Assembly: GCA_965218865.1 (NCBI GenBank)
Contig: CBDCME010000045.1
Span: 1 to 44,700, forward strand
From: CBDCME01 sp965218865
Lineage (GTDB): Bacteria > Pseudomonadota > Alphaproteobacteria > JAAXGF01
DNA: 44,700 bases
Direction: 5' to 3'
A model generated the notes under the pieces. That model was not told the origin of the DNA. It saw only the letters and a program-made list of their open reading frames with translations, and searched no databases. A program made the position numbers and the translations under genes. This document shows positions 16,962 through 27,401 of this stretch, in pieces (positions within the stretch are counted from its first letter, which is position 1; every line of letters starts with the position of its first letter).

Positions 16962-18392
16962 ATGAAGACCCTGGGCGGCGCCGTATTTTTTCTTCTTGGC
17001 GCGGTGCCCGCGAATGGCAGCGAAGCCTTTCCCCGGTACGGCAACGAACTGGATTGCGGCCACTGCAGAGTGATGGAGATCGATCGCCTGGCGGCCTTGC
17101 TCGGGGACGAAGTCCTTCGCGACATGGTCTGCCGGCTCTCCCACCAGCGCTTTGCCTTCGGGAACTTGAGTTCCGCACTCGGCGTGCCGGAGGGTCAGGT
17201 GATGCGGCGGATCAATACCCTGCGCGGCTGGGGATTGGTGCGCACGGTGACGGGCGATTCGGCCCACACAATCGTCGAGCCGGTCCCCGGCGACGGCGCC
17301 CGAACGCTCCGTCGATGGGCCGATAAATATTGCTCGGCGGGCGCTGCCTGCGGGCGGCCGGTCGCCAGCGCCGAAAGCGCAAGGGACAGGCGAGAAACCC
17401 TCGGACCCGGCGGCGTGATCGCTTCTCCCGTCAGCGACGAAGCCGGGGTAAGAGGCAAGTTGGTCACGGTCTTCGGCGGCTCGGGTTTTATCGGGCGGCA
17501 CCTGGTGGAACGCCTGGTCGACGCGGGGGCCCGGGTTCGCGTCGCCGTCCGGGATCCTGATTTCGGGCGCTACCTGTCGCGGATGGGCGTGCCCCGGCAG
17601 GCCGAGCTGATGGCCGCGAACGTCGACGACGAAGCGCAAGTCAGGAAGGCGGTCGCGGGCGCGACCATGGTCGTCAACCTGGTCGGCATCCTCAACAAAC
17701 CTGGCGGGCAGAAATATGCCGCGGTCAATCTCGACGGCGCCCGCCGAATCGCCGAGGCGGCGGCGGCGGCGAAGGTGGCGCGGCTGGTGCACGTTTCCTC
17801 GATGAGCGCGGACCCGAATTCGACCTCGCTCTACGCCCAGACCAAGGCCGCCGGCGAAGTCGCAGCGCGGGCAGCGTTCCCCAGCCTCACGATCGTGCGG
17901 CCCAGTGTCGTATTCGGCCCCGAGGACGACATTTTCAGCCGTTTCGCGAATCTCTCCCGCTACTCCCCGGTCCTGCCCCTGTTCGGCGGCGGCAAGACGA
18001 TCGTTCAGCCGGTCTACGTCGGCGACGTCGGTGCGGCCATCGTCCGCATCCTGGCGAATCCGGAAACGCGAGGCCTGACCTACGAGCTCGGGGGTCCTCG
18101 GACAATGAGCATGCGCGAAATCGTTTCCATGGTGGCAAAGGAGACCGGGCGCCGGCGCCTGCTCGTGCCGGTGCCGATCTGGGCCGCCGAGATCCAGGCG
18201 GAAATTCTCCAGTCGTTGCCGAACCCGCCGTTGACCCGCGAAGAAGTCGCGCTCCTGCGTAGCGATATCGTCGTCGACCCCAAGGCGCTCGGTCTGGCCG
18301 ATCTCGGAATCACCCCGACGCCGGTCGAGGACGTGGCCCCCGAGTATCTCGCGCCCCAGCGCCGCGACGCCAAGTCCGAACCCGCCTATTAA
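16962..18392 (+). CDS. Signal peptide + ArsR-like winged helix + NDUFA9-like epimerase fusion
   Basis: A 476-residue protein. Residues 1-20 (MKTLGGAVFFLLGAVPANG) look like an export signal. Residues about 38-131 resemble an ArsR-type winged helix (DRLAALLGDEVLRDMVCRL, then VMRRINTLRGWGLVRT) followed by TLRRWADKYC. From about residue 165 an NAD(P)-dependent epimerase of the complex I NDUFA9-like type begins: TVFGGSGFIGRHL, VNLVGILNKPGG, SLYAQTKAAGE and IVRPSVVFGPEDD. In relatives the epimerase normally starts at this point by itself. A TTG after AGAGG near 17460 could be a separate start, so one fused or two merged genes are both possible. The first 130 residues are paralogous to the protein at 39446-40369. 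A cytoplasmic dehydrogenase fold behind a signal peptide is odd. Confidence 0.8.
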   Translation: MKTLGGAVFFLLGAVPANGSEAFPRYGNELDCGHCRVMEIDRLAALLGDEVLRDMVCRLSHQRFAFGNLSSALGVPEGQVMRRINTLRGWGLVRTVTGDSAHTIVEPVPGDGARTLRRWADKYCSAGAACGRPVASAESARDRRETLGPGGVIASPVSDEAGVRGKLVTVFGGSGFIGRHLVERLVDAGARVRVAVRDPDFGRYLSRMGVPRQAELMAANVDDEAQVRKAVAGATMVVNLVGILNKPGGQKYAAVNLDGARRIAEAAAAAKVARLVHVSSMSADPNSTSLYAQTKAAGEVAARAAFPSLTIVRPSVVFGPEDDIFSRFANLSRYSPVLPLFGGGKTIVQPVYVGDVGAAIVRILANPETRGLTYELGGPRTMSMREIVSMVAKETGRRRLLVPVPIWAAEIQAEILQSLPNPPLTREEVALLRSDIVVDPKALGLADLGITPTPVEDVAPEYLAPQRRDAKSEPAY

Positions 18393-18404
18393 ATACGGGT
18401 AAAT

Positions 18405-18435
18405 ACTAAATACGGGGACAGTATACTAATTTTCG
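18405..18435. repeat. Terminal-repeat-like GGGGACAG motif
   Basis: ATACGGGGACAGTATACTAAT directly after the epimerase stop matches the two ends of the 42918-43295 element (GGGGACAGT-N-TAC-N-AATTTT). No partner end was found nearby, so this may be a solo end or a remnant. Confidence 0.4.
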
Positions 18436-18516
18436 ATCGTCGATCCGGCGACGTGAACCTCTATTCGGGAAGCCTCTCCCGCACCACGCCGTTCCGCGAT
18501 GTCTCGGATTTCCTGG

Positions 18517-19194
18517 TCAACTTCGGGAAGCCATCAACATCACTTGATCGCCGGGGTGGGCGTAGTCGGCGGAGCGGTCAGCGAAAACGTAACCTCGCGA
18601 CTCGACCACGTCGCGAAACCAATCAACCGGATAGCGAAAGCTCTTTTGCGAGATTTTGGCGCGCTCGACGGCGATGATCGTAAAGTAGAAGGTGCCACCG
18701 AGAACCTTTCCCACGTTGTCGAAGCACTCGAGGATAAACGGCTCCGGCAGGTGCGTGAACACCGACTGGGCGAGCATGAAATCGAACCTGCCGTCGACGC
18801 ATTCGAATCGCAGATTGCCGTCCGAATTCAGGATCAGATTTGGCTGCTTGGGCGAAAGGCCCTCCTCCTCGACCAACGAATGTCCGTAATCGATCGACTT
18901 CCGCGACAACTCGATGCCGGTGTACTTTCTGGGTTCGAGATAGCCGATGAAGTGCCGCCCGGCGCGTAGTGTGCCACAGCCAAGGTCGAGCAACCTGTGT
19001 TCCGGTTCCAAACCCTGCGGCTTGAGGAACGAGAATTGAAGCTCCCCGAGCTCTTCCCAATAGCCGCCGAGCGGATTGTTTTCCACGCGTAAATTCTGGT
19101 GTTCTCGGTAGGCGTCGATGTAACTCATCGAGTCGTAAAATTTTCGGAGCTTCCTCCGCTTGGTGATTTTCTTGAGAAAATTTATCAGGCCCAT
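18517..19194 (-). CDS. Class I SAM-dependent methyltransferase
   Basis: A 225-residue protein from MGLINFLKKITKRRKL, ending MLMASRS. SAM-binding motif I is LLDLGCGTLRAGRHF, the acidic motif II is YTGIELSRKS, and DFMLAQSVFTHLP is motif IV. The start at 19194 was preferred to the TTG at 19239. The substrate is unknown; relatives modify glycans, lipids or small metabolites. It lies downstream of dapB on the same strand with a 130-base gap, so co-transcription is possible but not evident. Confidence 0.85.
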   Translation of the reverse strand: MGLINFLKKITKRRKLRKFYDSMSYIDAYREHQNLRVENNPLGGYWEELGELQFSFLKPQGLEPEHRLLDLGCGTLRAGRHFIGYLEPRKYTGIELSRKSIDYGHSLVEEEGLSPKQPNLILNSDGNLRFECVDGRFDFMLAQSVFTHLPEPFILECFDNVGKVLGGTFYFTIIAVERAKISQKSFRYPVDWFRDVVESRGYVFADRSADYAHPGDQVMLMASRS

Positions 19195-19324
19195 CGTGTG
19201 ATTCGGATAACGTCTTAAAGGATACGGGTCGAAATGCAACCTTGGAACCCCGATCCGTTGAGGACCATGCGCGCCTCACCGAGGTGTCTTCAAATCGCAT
19301 GACGCAAAAATTCGGGCCCGGGGT

Positions 19325-20128
19325 CTAGATTCCGAGGACGTCGGCCATGTTGTAGAGGCCGGGGGGGCGGCCGCGGGCCCAGAGGGCGGCGCGCACGGCG
19401 CCGCGGGAAAAGGTTTGCCGGCTGGCGGCGCGGTGGGTGAGTTCGAGGCGCTCGCCCTCGGCGGCGAAGATGACGCTGTGTTCGCCGACCACGTCCCCGC
19501 CCCGCAGGACGGCCAGTCCGATCTTGCCCTTGGGGCGAGCGCCGGCGAGGCCGTCGCGGCCGCGCACGGCGGCGCCCTGGAAGTCGACTTCCCGCCCCTT
19601 GGCGGCGGCGCGTCCGAGGGCGAGGGCGGTTCCCGAGGGAGCGTCGACCTTGTGGCGATGGTGCATCTCGACGATCTCGATGTCGAAATCATCGTCGAGC
19701 AATCCGGCGACCTTCTCGGTCAGGCGCAGCAGCAGGTTGACGGCGACGCTCATGTTCGGGGCCCAGACCACCGGCACCCGCTCGGCGGCGACCCGGACGC
19801 TGGCCTCATGGGCCGCGTCGAGACCGGTGGTGCCGACGACGTGGATGGTTTCGCTTTCGCCCGCCAGAACGGCGTGGGCCGCCGTCGCCTCGGGCGTCGT
19901 AAAATCGAGCACCGCGTCGGCCGCGGCGAAAAGCGCCCATGCCTCGTCTCCCACGGCAAGGCCGATGTTCGCGATACCGGCGAGATCGCCGATGTCCCGG
20001 CCGACGGCGGCATGGCCAGCCGCCTCGGTGCCTCCGGCGAGGCGGCAGCCGCCGGTCTCGCGGACCTGGCGCACGAGGCTTTGTCCCATCCGCCCGGCGC
20101 AGCCGACCACCCCGATCTTCATATCCAT
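19325..20128 (-). CDS. dapB: 4-hydroxy-tetrahydrodipicolinate reductase
   Basis: A 267-residue protein, normal for DapB. The nucleotide-binding motif is VVGCAGRMGQSL, and the substrate signature EMHHRHKVDAPSGTAL carries the catalytic His and Lys. It reduces 4-hydroxy-tetrahydrodipicolinate in lysine and diaminopimelate synthesis in the cytoplasm. The ATG at 20128 has GGGGGAACGG upstream; a second ATG follows two codons later. It is the third gene after dnaK and dnaJ on the same strand, 104 bases from dnaJ. Confidence 0.95.
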   Translation of the reverse strand: MDMKIGVVGCAGRMGQSLVRQVRETGGCRLAGGTEAAGHAAVGRDIGDLAGIANIGLAVGDEAWALFAAADAVLDFTTPEATAAHAVLAGESETIHVVGTTGLDAAHEASVRVAAERVPVVWAPNMSVAVNLLLRLTEKVAGLLDDDFDIEIVEMHHRHKVDAPSGTALALGRAAAKGREVDFQGAAVRGRDGLAGARPKGKIGLAVLRGGDVVGEHSVIFAAEGERLELTHRAASRQTFSRGAVRAALWARGRPPGLYNMADVLGI

Positions 20129-20232
20129 GATCAGCCGTTCCCCCAAACCGATTCACCGCACCCGGTCGCCGAATTGCCAACGATTTCCAACGGCTGCTCT
20201 CCTGGACACGCCGGCCGGAACTCGGCGAATTT

Positions 20233-21360
20233 CTATTCGCGCAGGTCTTCCCAGAGTTCCCTGACCTTGGCGAAGAAGCCTTCCGATTCCGGGCTTGTCT
20301 GTTTGCCGCCGGAGCGCTCGAACTCGCGCAGAATTTCCTGTTGCTTCTTGTTCAGATTGACTGGGGTTTCGACCACGGCCTGGATATACATGTCGCCGCG
20401 GCCGGCGCCACGGACCATCGTCATGCCCTTGTTCTTGAGCCGAAACTGATGGCCCGACTGGGTTCCCGGCGGGATCGAAATCCGGGCCCTGGAGCCGTCG
20501 ATCGCCGGCACCTCGATGGTGCCGCCCAGGGAAGCCGTCGTCATCGGAATCGGCACCCGGCAATAGATGTTCGACCCGTCGCGTTGAAAAATCCGGTGCG
20601 TCTTGACCGACAGAAAGACATAGAGATCCCCGGGCGCTGCCCCGCGCACCCCGGCTTCTCCCTCGCCGGCGAGGCGGATGCGGGTTCCGTCCTCGACCCC
20701 GGCGGGGATCGTGACCGAGAGTGCCTTCTCGTGCCGCGCCCGTCCGCTACCGCCGCATTTCTTGCACGGATTGGTGATCACTTGGCCGCTGCCGCGGCAG
20801 ACCGAGCAGGTCCTTAGGACGGTGAAAAAACCCTGGGTCGCGCGCATCTTGCCGCTGCCGCCGCAGCTCGAGCAAACCGTCGGACGGGTGCCCCCCTTGG
20901 CACCGCTACCGTTGCAGTAGCCGCACGCGACCAGCGTGGGGACTCGAATCGTTGCCTGCTTTCCGGCAAAGGCCTCCTCAAGGCTCATCTCGAAGCGGTA
21001 ACGCAGATCGCCGCCGTGGCCGCTGTTGCCGCCGCTCCGCCGACCGCCGGTGAACTCGCCGAACAGGTCGTCGAAGACGTCGGCGAAGCTGCTGCTGAAA
21101 TTGAAGTCGAAACCGCCCTGTTGACCACCGCCCTGCTCGAAGGCCGCGTGGCCCATGCGATTGTAGGCGGCCCGCTTCTGGTCGTCCTTGAGGACCTCGT
21201 AGGCCTCGGTCGCGTCCTTGAACTTCTGTTCCGACTTCTTGTCCCCCGGATTGCGGTCCGGGTGATACTTCATCGCCTGGGTCCGATACGCTTTCTTGAT
21301 GTCTTCGGAGCTGGCCTGCTTACCGATTCCGAGGGTCTCGTAATAATCAAGCTTGGCCAT
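20233..21360 (-). CDS. dnaJ: Chaperone DnaJ
   Basis: A 375-residue type I DnaJ. The J-domain has KYHPDRNPGDK with the HPD motif, followed by a Gly/Phe-rich linker (HAAFEQGGGQQGGFDF). The zinc-binding domain has four CxxCxGxG-type repeats (CGYCNGSGAKGG, CSSCGGSGKM, CSVCRGSGQV, CKKCGGSGRA), and the C-terminal substrate-binding domain is complete. It stimulates DnaK ATPase and delivers substrates. It begins 71 bases after dnaK on the same strand. Confidence 0.97.
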   Translation of the reverse strand: MAKLDYYETLGIGKQASSEDIKKAYRTQAMKYHPDRNPGDKKSEQKFKDATEAYEVLKDDQKRAAYNRMGHAAFEQGGGQQGGFDFNFSSSFADVFDDLFGEFTGGRRSGGNSGHGGDLRYRFEMSLEEAFAGKQATIRVPTLVACGYCNGSGAKGGTRPTVCSSCGGSGKMRATQGFFTVLRTCSVCRGSGQVITNPCKKCGGSGRARHEKALSVTIPAGVEDGTRIRLAGEGEAGVRGAAPGDLYVFLSVKTHRIFQRDGSNIYCRVPIPMTTASLGGTIEVPAIDGSRARISIPPGTQSGHQFRLKNKGMTMVRGAGRGDMYIQAVVETPVNLNKKQQEILREFERSGGKQTSPESEGFFAKVRELWEDLRE

Positions 21361-21431
21361 GGATCAGCGCTCGCCCGGACGACCAGCGGGGCGCCCGAAA
21401 TTCCTCTCGAGCGGCGACATGGCGCCAAGTC

Positions 21432-23369
<1,938 letters not shown>

Positions 23370-23456
23370 GCGTAGCTTTCCTTCTGGGGCTTATTTCGAC
23401 GGCCGGTCCCGCAAACGATCCCCGATTGTCTGGATTAATTGAAACGCGGTCGCCGG

Positions 23457-23490
23457 CTTATATGGGTTGCGGGATCCGCCGCCGCAACCC
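23457..23490 (-). promoter_or_regulatory. dnaK promoter region with 9-N9-9 palindrome
   Basis: GGGTTGCGG (23464-23472) and CCGCAACCC (23482-23490) form a perfect nine-base inverted repeat with a nine-base spacer. Read on the minus strand, CCCATATAAG overlaps its end and could be the -10 of a sigma-32-type promoter, with GGTTGCGG as a weak -35 part. The geometry equals that of a CIRCE operator, but the bases do not. The dnaK start is about 90 bases downstream. Confidence 0.45.
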
Positions 23491-23578
23491 CCGAGGCGGT
23501 TCAAACCTCCGGTTGCCAGCCAAGTTTTTCGGATTAGCCAAGAGATAAGATTGGGTTCCAAGGCTAAGCCGTGTCCAC

Positions 23579-23711
23579 TGTTCGAAAATGCGAGCCCGCG
23601 CATTTTTTGCGTCTGTTCCGGCCCTCTCCCCCTCCCGGCCACCCACGAGAGTATGCTGATATGGGTGGCCGGGAGGGGGCGGGGGCCGGCGCCGCAAGTT
23701 TTCGAACAGTC
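23579..23711 (+). repeat. Dispersed palindromic repeat copy 6
   Basis: Full-length copy from TGTTCGAAAATGCG to TTTTCGAACAGTC, with CGAGCCCGCG in the small hairpin instead of CGCGTCCGCG, which weakens that stem. It sits upstream of dnaK, beyond the palindromic promoter region. Confidence 0.92.
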
Positions 23712-23735
23712 CGCCGAATTCAATTGCCGAGACCC

Positions 23736-23838
23736 TCACACCAGACGGTGACTTCCGTCGGCCACGACGGTGGATCCGTTGGCGAAACCGTTATCGCCGA
23801 GAAAAGCGACGGCTTTCGCGACGGGGCGCCGACGCGCG
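23736..23838 (-). pseudogene. C-terminal remnant of an SDR oxidoreductase
   Basis: About 33 codons (RRRPVAKAVAFLGDNGFANGS, then TVVADGSHRLV and a TGA) match the C-terminal end of short-chain dehydrogenases. No Rossmann motif or catalytic YxxxK precedes it; instead the NTF2-like gene ends two bases away. This is what remains of a deleted SDR gene next to a LysR regulator, a common pairing. Confidence 0.65.
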
Positions 23839-23839
23839 C

Positions 23840-24208
23840 TTAGGAATGGAGATGGAATACCTTGTTCACGATCTTCCAGGCGCCATCGACCTTGAGCAGC
23901 GTGAAGAAGTCGGTGAACCGGTACCCGGTCCAATTGTCGAGTTCGAGCCGCACGGTGGCGACCGTGCCGAGCTGATCGATGTTGGCGATCCGGGCCTTAA
24001 GCTCGGTCGCCGGACCGTTCTCGTCGTTCCAGGCAAAGAGCCGCTGGATGGGGCCGGCAAACAGGTCGTCACCGACATAACCGAAGATTGTCGCGTCCTG
24101 GTGGAAGGCGGGCTTCATGTCGTCGCCCTTGCCGGACTTGGCGCCGTCGATGTAGTGCTGGACGACCTGGGCGATCAGGTCATGCTCGTTCGCGGTCGAA
24201 TGACTCAT
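23840..24208 (-). CDS. NTF2-like (lumazine-binding-like) family protein
   Basis: A 122-residue protein starting MSHSTANEHDLIAQVVQHYID, with a GGAG site upstream. The single cone-like SnoaL/NTF2 fold is indicated by the early helix pair (HYIDGAKSGKGDDMKPAF), FHQDATIFGYVGDDLFAGPI and the final strands FFTLLKVDGAWKIVNKVFH. Members of this group are small cytoplasmic or periplasmic proteins of uncertain function. It is transcribed divergently from the LysR gene and may be its target. Confidence 0.8.
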   Translation of the reverse strand: MSHSTANEHDLIAQVVQHYIDGAKSGKGDDMKPAFHQDATIFGYVGDDLFAGPIQRLFAWNDENGPATELKARIANIDQLGTVATVRLELDNWTGYRFTDFFTLLKVDGAWKIVNKVFHLHS

Positions 24209-24355
24209 GGGTCGCACTCCTCTGTCGAAAGGGGTTTCATCGCGAGCCATGGGCTCGGACAGGAACGTAGGGAAAAATAAGCTTTACGAATAGACGAAAA
24301 ATATGCAATTGATTATTGCTAATTTCGCACAATTCACCCCGATGGGAAGTTGCCG
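24209..24355. promoter_or_regulatory. Divergent promoter region of NTF2-like gene and LysR
   Basis: The centre is AT-rich (ATGCAATTGATTATTGC near 24303). GCAAT-N5-ATTGC forms a 15-base dyad suitable for a LysR-type T-N11-A operator. Promoters of both genes should lie here, but no clear -35/-10 pair was fixed. Confidence 0.35.
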
Positions 24356-25264
24356 ATGGACAAATTGGGGGCGCTCTCCTTGTTCGCGAAAGCGGTGGAG
24401 ACCGGGTCGTTCTCCGAGGCCGGCCGGCGCTCGGGGCTGGCGCCATCCTCGGTCTCGCGGCGGATCGACGAACTCGAGGGCTGGGTCGGGGCCGCCCTTT
24501 TCCACCGGACCACACGCAAGTTGAATTTGACGGAGGTCGGCCGGTCTTTCTTTGAGCGCACCCGCGGCATCCTGCTCGATCTCGAGGAGGCCAAGGTCAT
24601 GGCGGCGCAGTTGGAGGACCGGCCCTCCGGTCTCATCCGGCTGACGGGACCGGCGAGCATGGAGCGCCAGCTGACGGTCACCATGGGGGCGTTTCAAAGC
24701 CGTTGGCCCGAAGTGTGTTTCGCGCTCAGCTTTAGCGATCAGATGGTGGACCTCGTGGGCGAGGGATACGATCTCGCCGTACGTATAGGTCAGCTCGAGG
24801 ATTCGACCCTGCGGGCGCGTAAGATCGGCGAGGGGCGGCGCTATTTATGCGCCAGCCCGCGTTACTTGGATCGCGCCGGCGCCCCCGAACGCCCGGAGGA
24901 CCTGGCCGACCACAACTGCCTGACCTTCCGGACCCACCCGGGCTACAACGTCTGGCGGTTCAAGGCCGCTGGCCGCGCCGTCGACGTTCGCGCCTCCGGA
25001 AGCTTCAGCGCCGACAGCGGCAATGCCCTGATAAGTGCCGCCCGGGAGGCGATGGGTCTGGTCCTTGCGCCCGAATGGCTGGTCGGGCCCTCGTTGGCAA
25101 ACGGGGATCTCGTCGAGGTCATGGCCAGCCATCCGCCGGTCCCGCGCTGGACCCCGCTCTACGCCGTCCACCCCTACCGGCGTTTCGTGCCGCCCAAGGT
25201 AAAGGTGTTCGTGAACTTCCTCGCGGACCGCTACGGCAAGGGCCATGACTGGTTCCGGGACTAG
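24356..25264 (+). CDS. LysR-family transcriptional regulator
   Basis: A 302-residue protein of normal family length. The N-terminal helix-turn-helix reads LGALSLFAKAVETGSFSEAG then APSSVSRRIDELEGWVGAAL and FHRTTRKLNLTEVG. The substrate-binding domain follows, with DLAVRIGQLEDSTLRARKIG and YLCASPRYLDRAG. The ATG at 24356 is preferred to the TTG at 24350. It likely controls the divergent NTF2-like gene and the SDR of which only the tail remains. Confidence 0.92.
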   Translation: MDKLGALSLFAKAVETGSFSEAGRRSGLAPSSVSRRIDELEGWVGAALFHRTTRKLNLTEVGRSFFERTRGILLDLEEAKVMAAQLEDRPSGLIRLTGPASMERQLTVTMGAFQSRWPEVCFALSFSDQMVDLVGEGYDLAVRIGQLEDSTLRARKIGEGRRYLCASPRYLDRAGAPERPEDLADHNCLTFRTHPGYNVWRFKAAGRAVDVRASGSFSADSGNALISAAREAMGLVLAPEWLVGPSLANGDLVEVMASHPPVPRWTPLYAVHPYRRFVPPKVKVFVNFLADRYGKGHDWFRD

Positions 25265-25797
25265 GGCAGCGAAGAGTGAGGCGGCACAACGCTCGAGCGC
25301 CGGCGGCAAAGACCGATGTCGAACCTCCGAGCCTGGTCGGAACGCGTTCGAGGGGACACCAAGCTCGTTCTTCCGTCGTGGCGCAGGCCCACCTTCAAGC
25401 CCGGAAATCATCGTTCCTCCAGATGAGCTTGACCTTCGACAACGGCCCCCCCAGGCGGGGGCCGACCGCTTTACCCCAGAATGCAGGCGGAGTTGGGCCG
25501 ATGATTCATCGGCGGCAATTGACCCAAACTGACCGTCACGGGATCTGAAGATTGCCCCGCTTCGGTGATCGGGTGATTTCGACTACTTCGCCCCCGAAAG
25601 ACGCTATGAGGCCGACGGAAGCGGTTTTCAAGGTCAGGAAAATGCGCTGGAACGTGGTGACGGCGGAAAAACCGGTTTGATCCGGCAAATGGAAGGGTGC
25701 GAAAACCAAGACGACTAAAAAAGCCGAATAGCTGCACAACGCTGCCCTTCGACATAGTTATTAGCGTCCGCTAATTCTACAACAGCCCAGAACGTGC
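25265..25797. other. Intergenic region with one GC hairpin
   Basis: About 530 bases with no supported gene. CGGCCCC-N-GGGGCCG near 25442-25465 could be a weak terminator for the LysR gene, although about 180 bases downstream of it and lacking a T run. Short frames on both strands have no recognisable domain. Confidence 0.35.
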
Positions 25798-26772
25798 CTA
25801 TTTCGAGTAGCCGGCAATCGACTTGACGACATAGTCACCGCCGCCGTTCCGGACGATAAAACCGTCATAGCCGTCGCGAAACGCGCGATCATTAGCTGTC
25901 AGCACCACCGTTCCATCGATCGAAACGTTCATATCGCCGACATCGTCACGCGTGAATAGAACCGATTTGGGCTGCGAGGCCTGTTGCGCGCCCCAAGTCG
26001 CGGCCGCCACTTCGGCACTATTCACGACACTGCTGCCGCGCGATCCCACACGCAAAATCTCAACTGCCGCATCGTTCGCGCCAGGACTAATGCCAACTCG
26101 GTATCCCAAACCGTCGGTCCCCTGGATCACCCCCAATTCGATATAGCCATTTACGGCATTGGCAAAAATGATGTCGGCCTGTAGCGCGAATTGGTTGGCG
26201 GTCCTGGCCGATGTCGCCAGAATCGATTCTTCATGACGCTTGGGGGCCGGCGCCTGCTGTTCGGTTTCGCTGCTGGGACGCGTTTGTTTGAGCAACTGCC
26301 CCAATATCTGTACGGCGAAATCCTCGGGCTCCGAGGGCCGCTGGGTTTGCGTCGTGATTTGCGCCGCTTCCATCGACACGCGACTTCGCAGCCCTTCGAA
26401 CCGATCGACTGTTACCGGTGCGCCGCTGATCGTCCACGCCGGATTCGCGGTCACATTGCCGTCAGAAAAATCATCGAACAGAACGCGTTTGCGCCAAGGC
26501 CAATCGAACCGCCGCGCCAAGTCGCGAAGGTCGCGTAAAAAGTTCGGGTCAGCGGCCCGAGCCGCAGCGGCCGAATCGACTAGCGCATTGAGTTCATCGA
26601 CAAGGTTTTGGACTTGGCTCGTCGCAGGTTGGGTCGGCTCCCTTTCGGGCCCTTGCCAATCACTTGAATAACGGCTCGACTGTGCAAACGATGTACTGGC
26701 ATTTAGCGACATAAATGTGGCGAACATTATTGCGACAAACGATGCGCAGATAGTTCGTGTCATAGGGACCAT
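25798..26772 (-). CDS. Exported protein with LamG-like C-terminal domain
   Basis: A 324-residue protein with a signal peptide (ICASFVAIMFATFMSLNAS, then FAQSS as cleavage region). GAGGTGAG precedes the ATG at 26772. After a Gln/Pro-rich segment comes VLFDDFSDGNVTANPAWTIS, and the C-terminal part (GLGYRVGISPG, MNVSIDGTVVL, DGYDGFIVRNGGGDY) looks like a jelly-roll, concanavalin/LamG-like domain. It is probably periplasmic or extracellular and may bind a polymer. I do not recognise a named family. Confidence 0.7.
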   Translation of the reverse strand: MVPMTRTICASFVAIMFATFMSLNASTSFAQSSRYSSDWQGPEREPTQPATSQVQNLVDELNALVDSAAAARAADPNFLRDLRDLARRFDWPWRKRVLFDDFSDGNVTANPAWTISGAPVTVDRFEGLRSRVSMEAAQITTQTQRPSEPEDFAVQILGQLLKQTRPSSETEQQAPAPKRHEESILATSARTANQFALQADIIFANAVNGYIELGVIQGTDGLGYRVGISPGANDAAVEILRVGSRGSSVVNSAEVAAATWGAQQASQPKSVLFTRDDVGDMNVSIDGTVVLTANDRAFRDGYDGFIVRNGGGDYVVKSIAGYSK

Positions 26773-27401
26773 AGTGTCTCACCTCACCAATGCAAACTCA
26801 GCTTAGCCGATCATCGAACCTCGCGTCGAGAATTACCAAAAAAGGTCAACCGTGCGCCACGGTTCTAGTTTTGCCGACCAGAACAACAATTCAGCTCTAG
26901 CGGGCTCAAGCCGGTATCGCGATAGTTTGATAGCCGGCGCCCAGACAACTATTGTTAACGGCGGCTCTTGGCTATTTTTCTCCGTGAAAAGGCGGGCAGA
27001 GCACGTCTGCTCTGCCCTCAGGTTCAGATATCAACTTGTTCGGCGATCGTGAGGGCGTCATCGACCTCGATACCGATGCCCTGATGAGTTTCTCCGGCAA
27101 CGCGACCGTACCGGTGTTTTCGCTTGGGTTTGGGGACCTGTTCGGCCTCGTATTCGTTGTGGACGGAGGTGGCCTCGGCGACGGCGTTGGTGGGGAAAGG
27201 CATCGGGTTCAACAACGAAGGTACCTCCGCGGGTCCCGGACCCGTCGCGCTGGGTGACGGTTCTTGTGGTGAAGTTTCTGTTGGCGGAGCAATCGACACG
27301 AGCGCCTCGCTGGTCGCGGTGACGAAAACCTCGCCCGATCATTTGCGGTCCGGTCACCCGATCAACGGCGACGAGACAAACAATAATTCAGCGCTGACAG
27401 C
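26773..27401. other. Intergenic region upstream of repeat copy 7
   Basis: The promoter of the exported protein should lie near 26780-26850. The rest holds only a doubtful small frame at 27024-27299. No RNA gene or clear regulatory element was found. Confidence 0.35.
27024..27299 (-). CDS. Doubtful small Pro-rich protein
   Basis: A 91-codon frame from a GTG (VSIAPPTETSPQEPSPSATG) ending in GIEVDDALTIAEQVDI. The first half is low-complexity Pro/Ser/Thr; the second has a basic KPKRKHRYGR stretch. No domain, signal peptide or strong ribosome binding site is seen. It may be the tail of a degraded gene. Confidence 0.22.
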   Translation of the reverse strand: MSIAPPTETSPQEPSPSATGPGPAEVPSLLNPMPFPTNAVAEATSVHNEYEAEQVPKPKRKHRYGRVAGETHQGIGIEVDDALTIAEQVDI

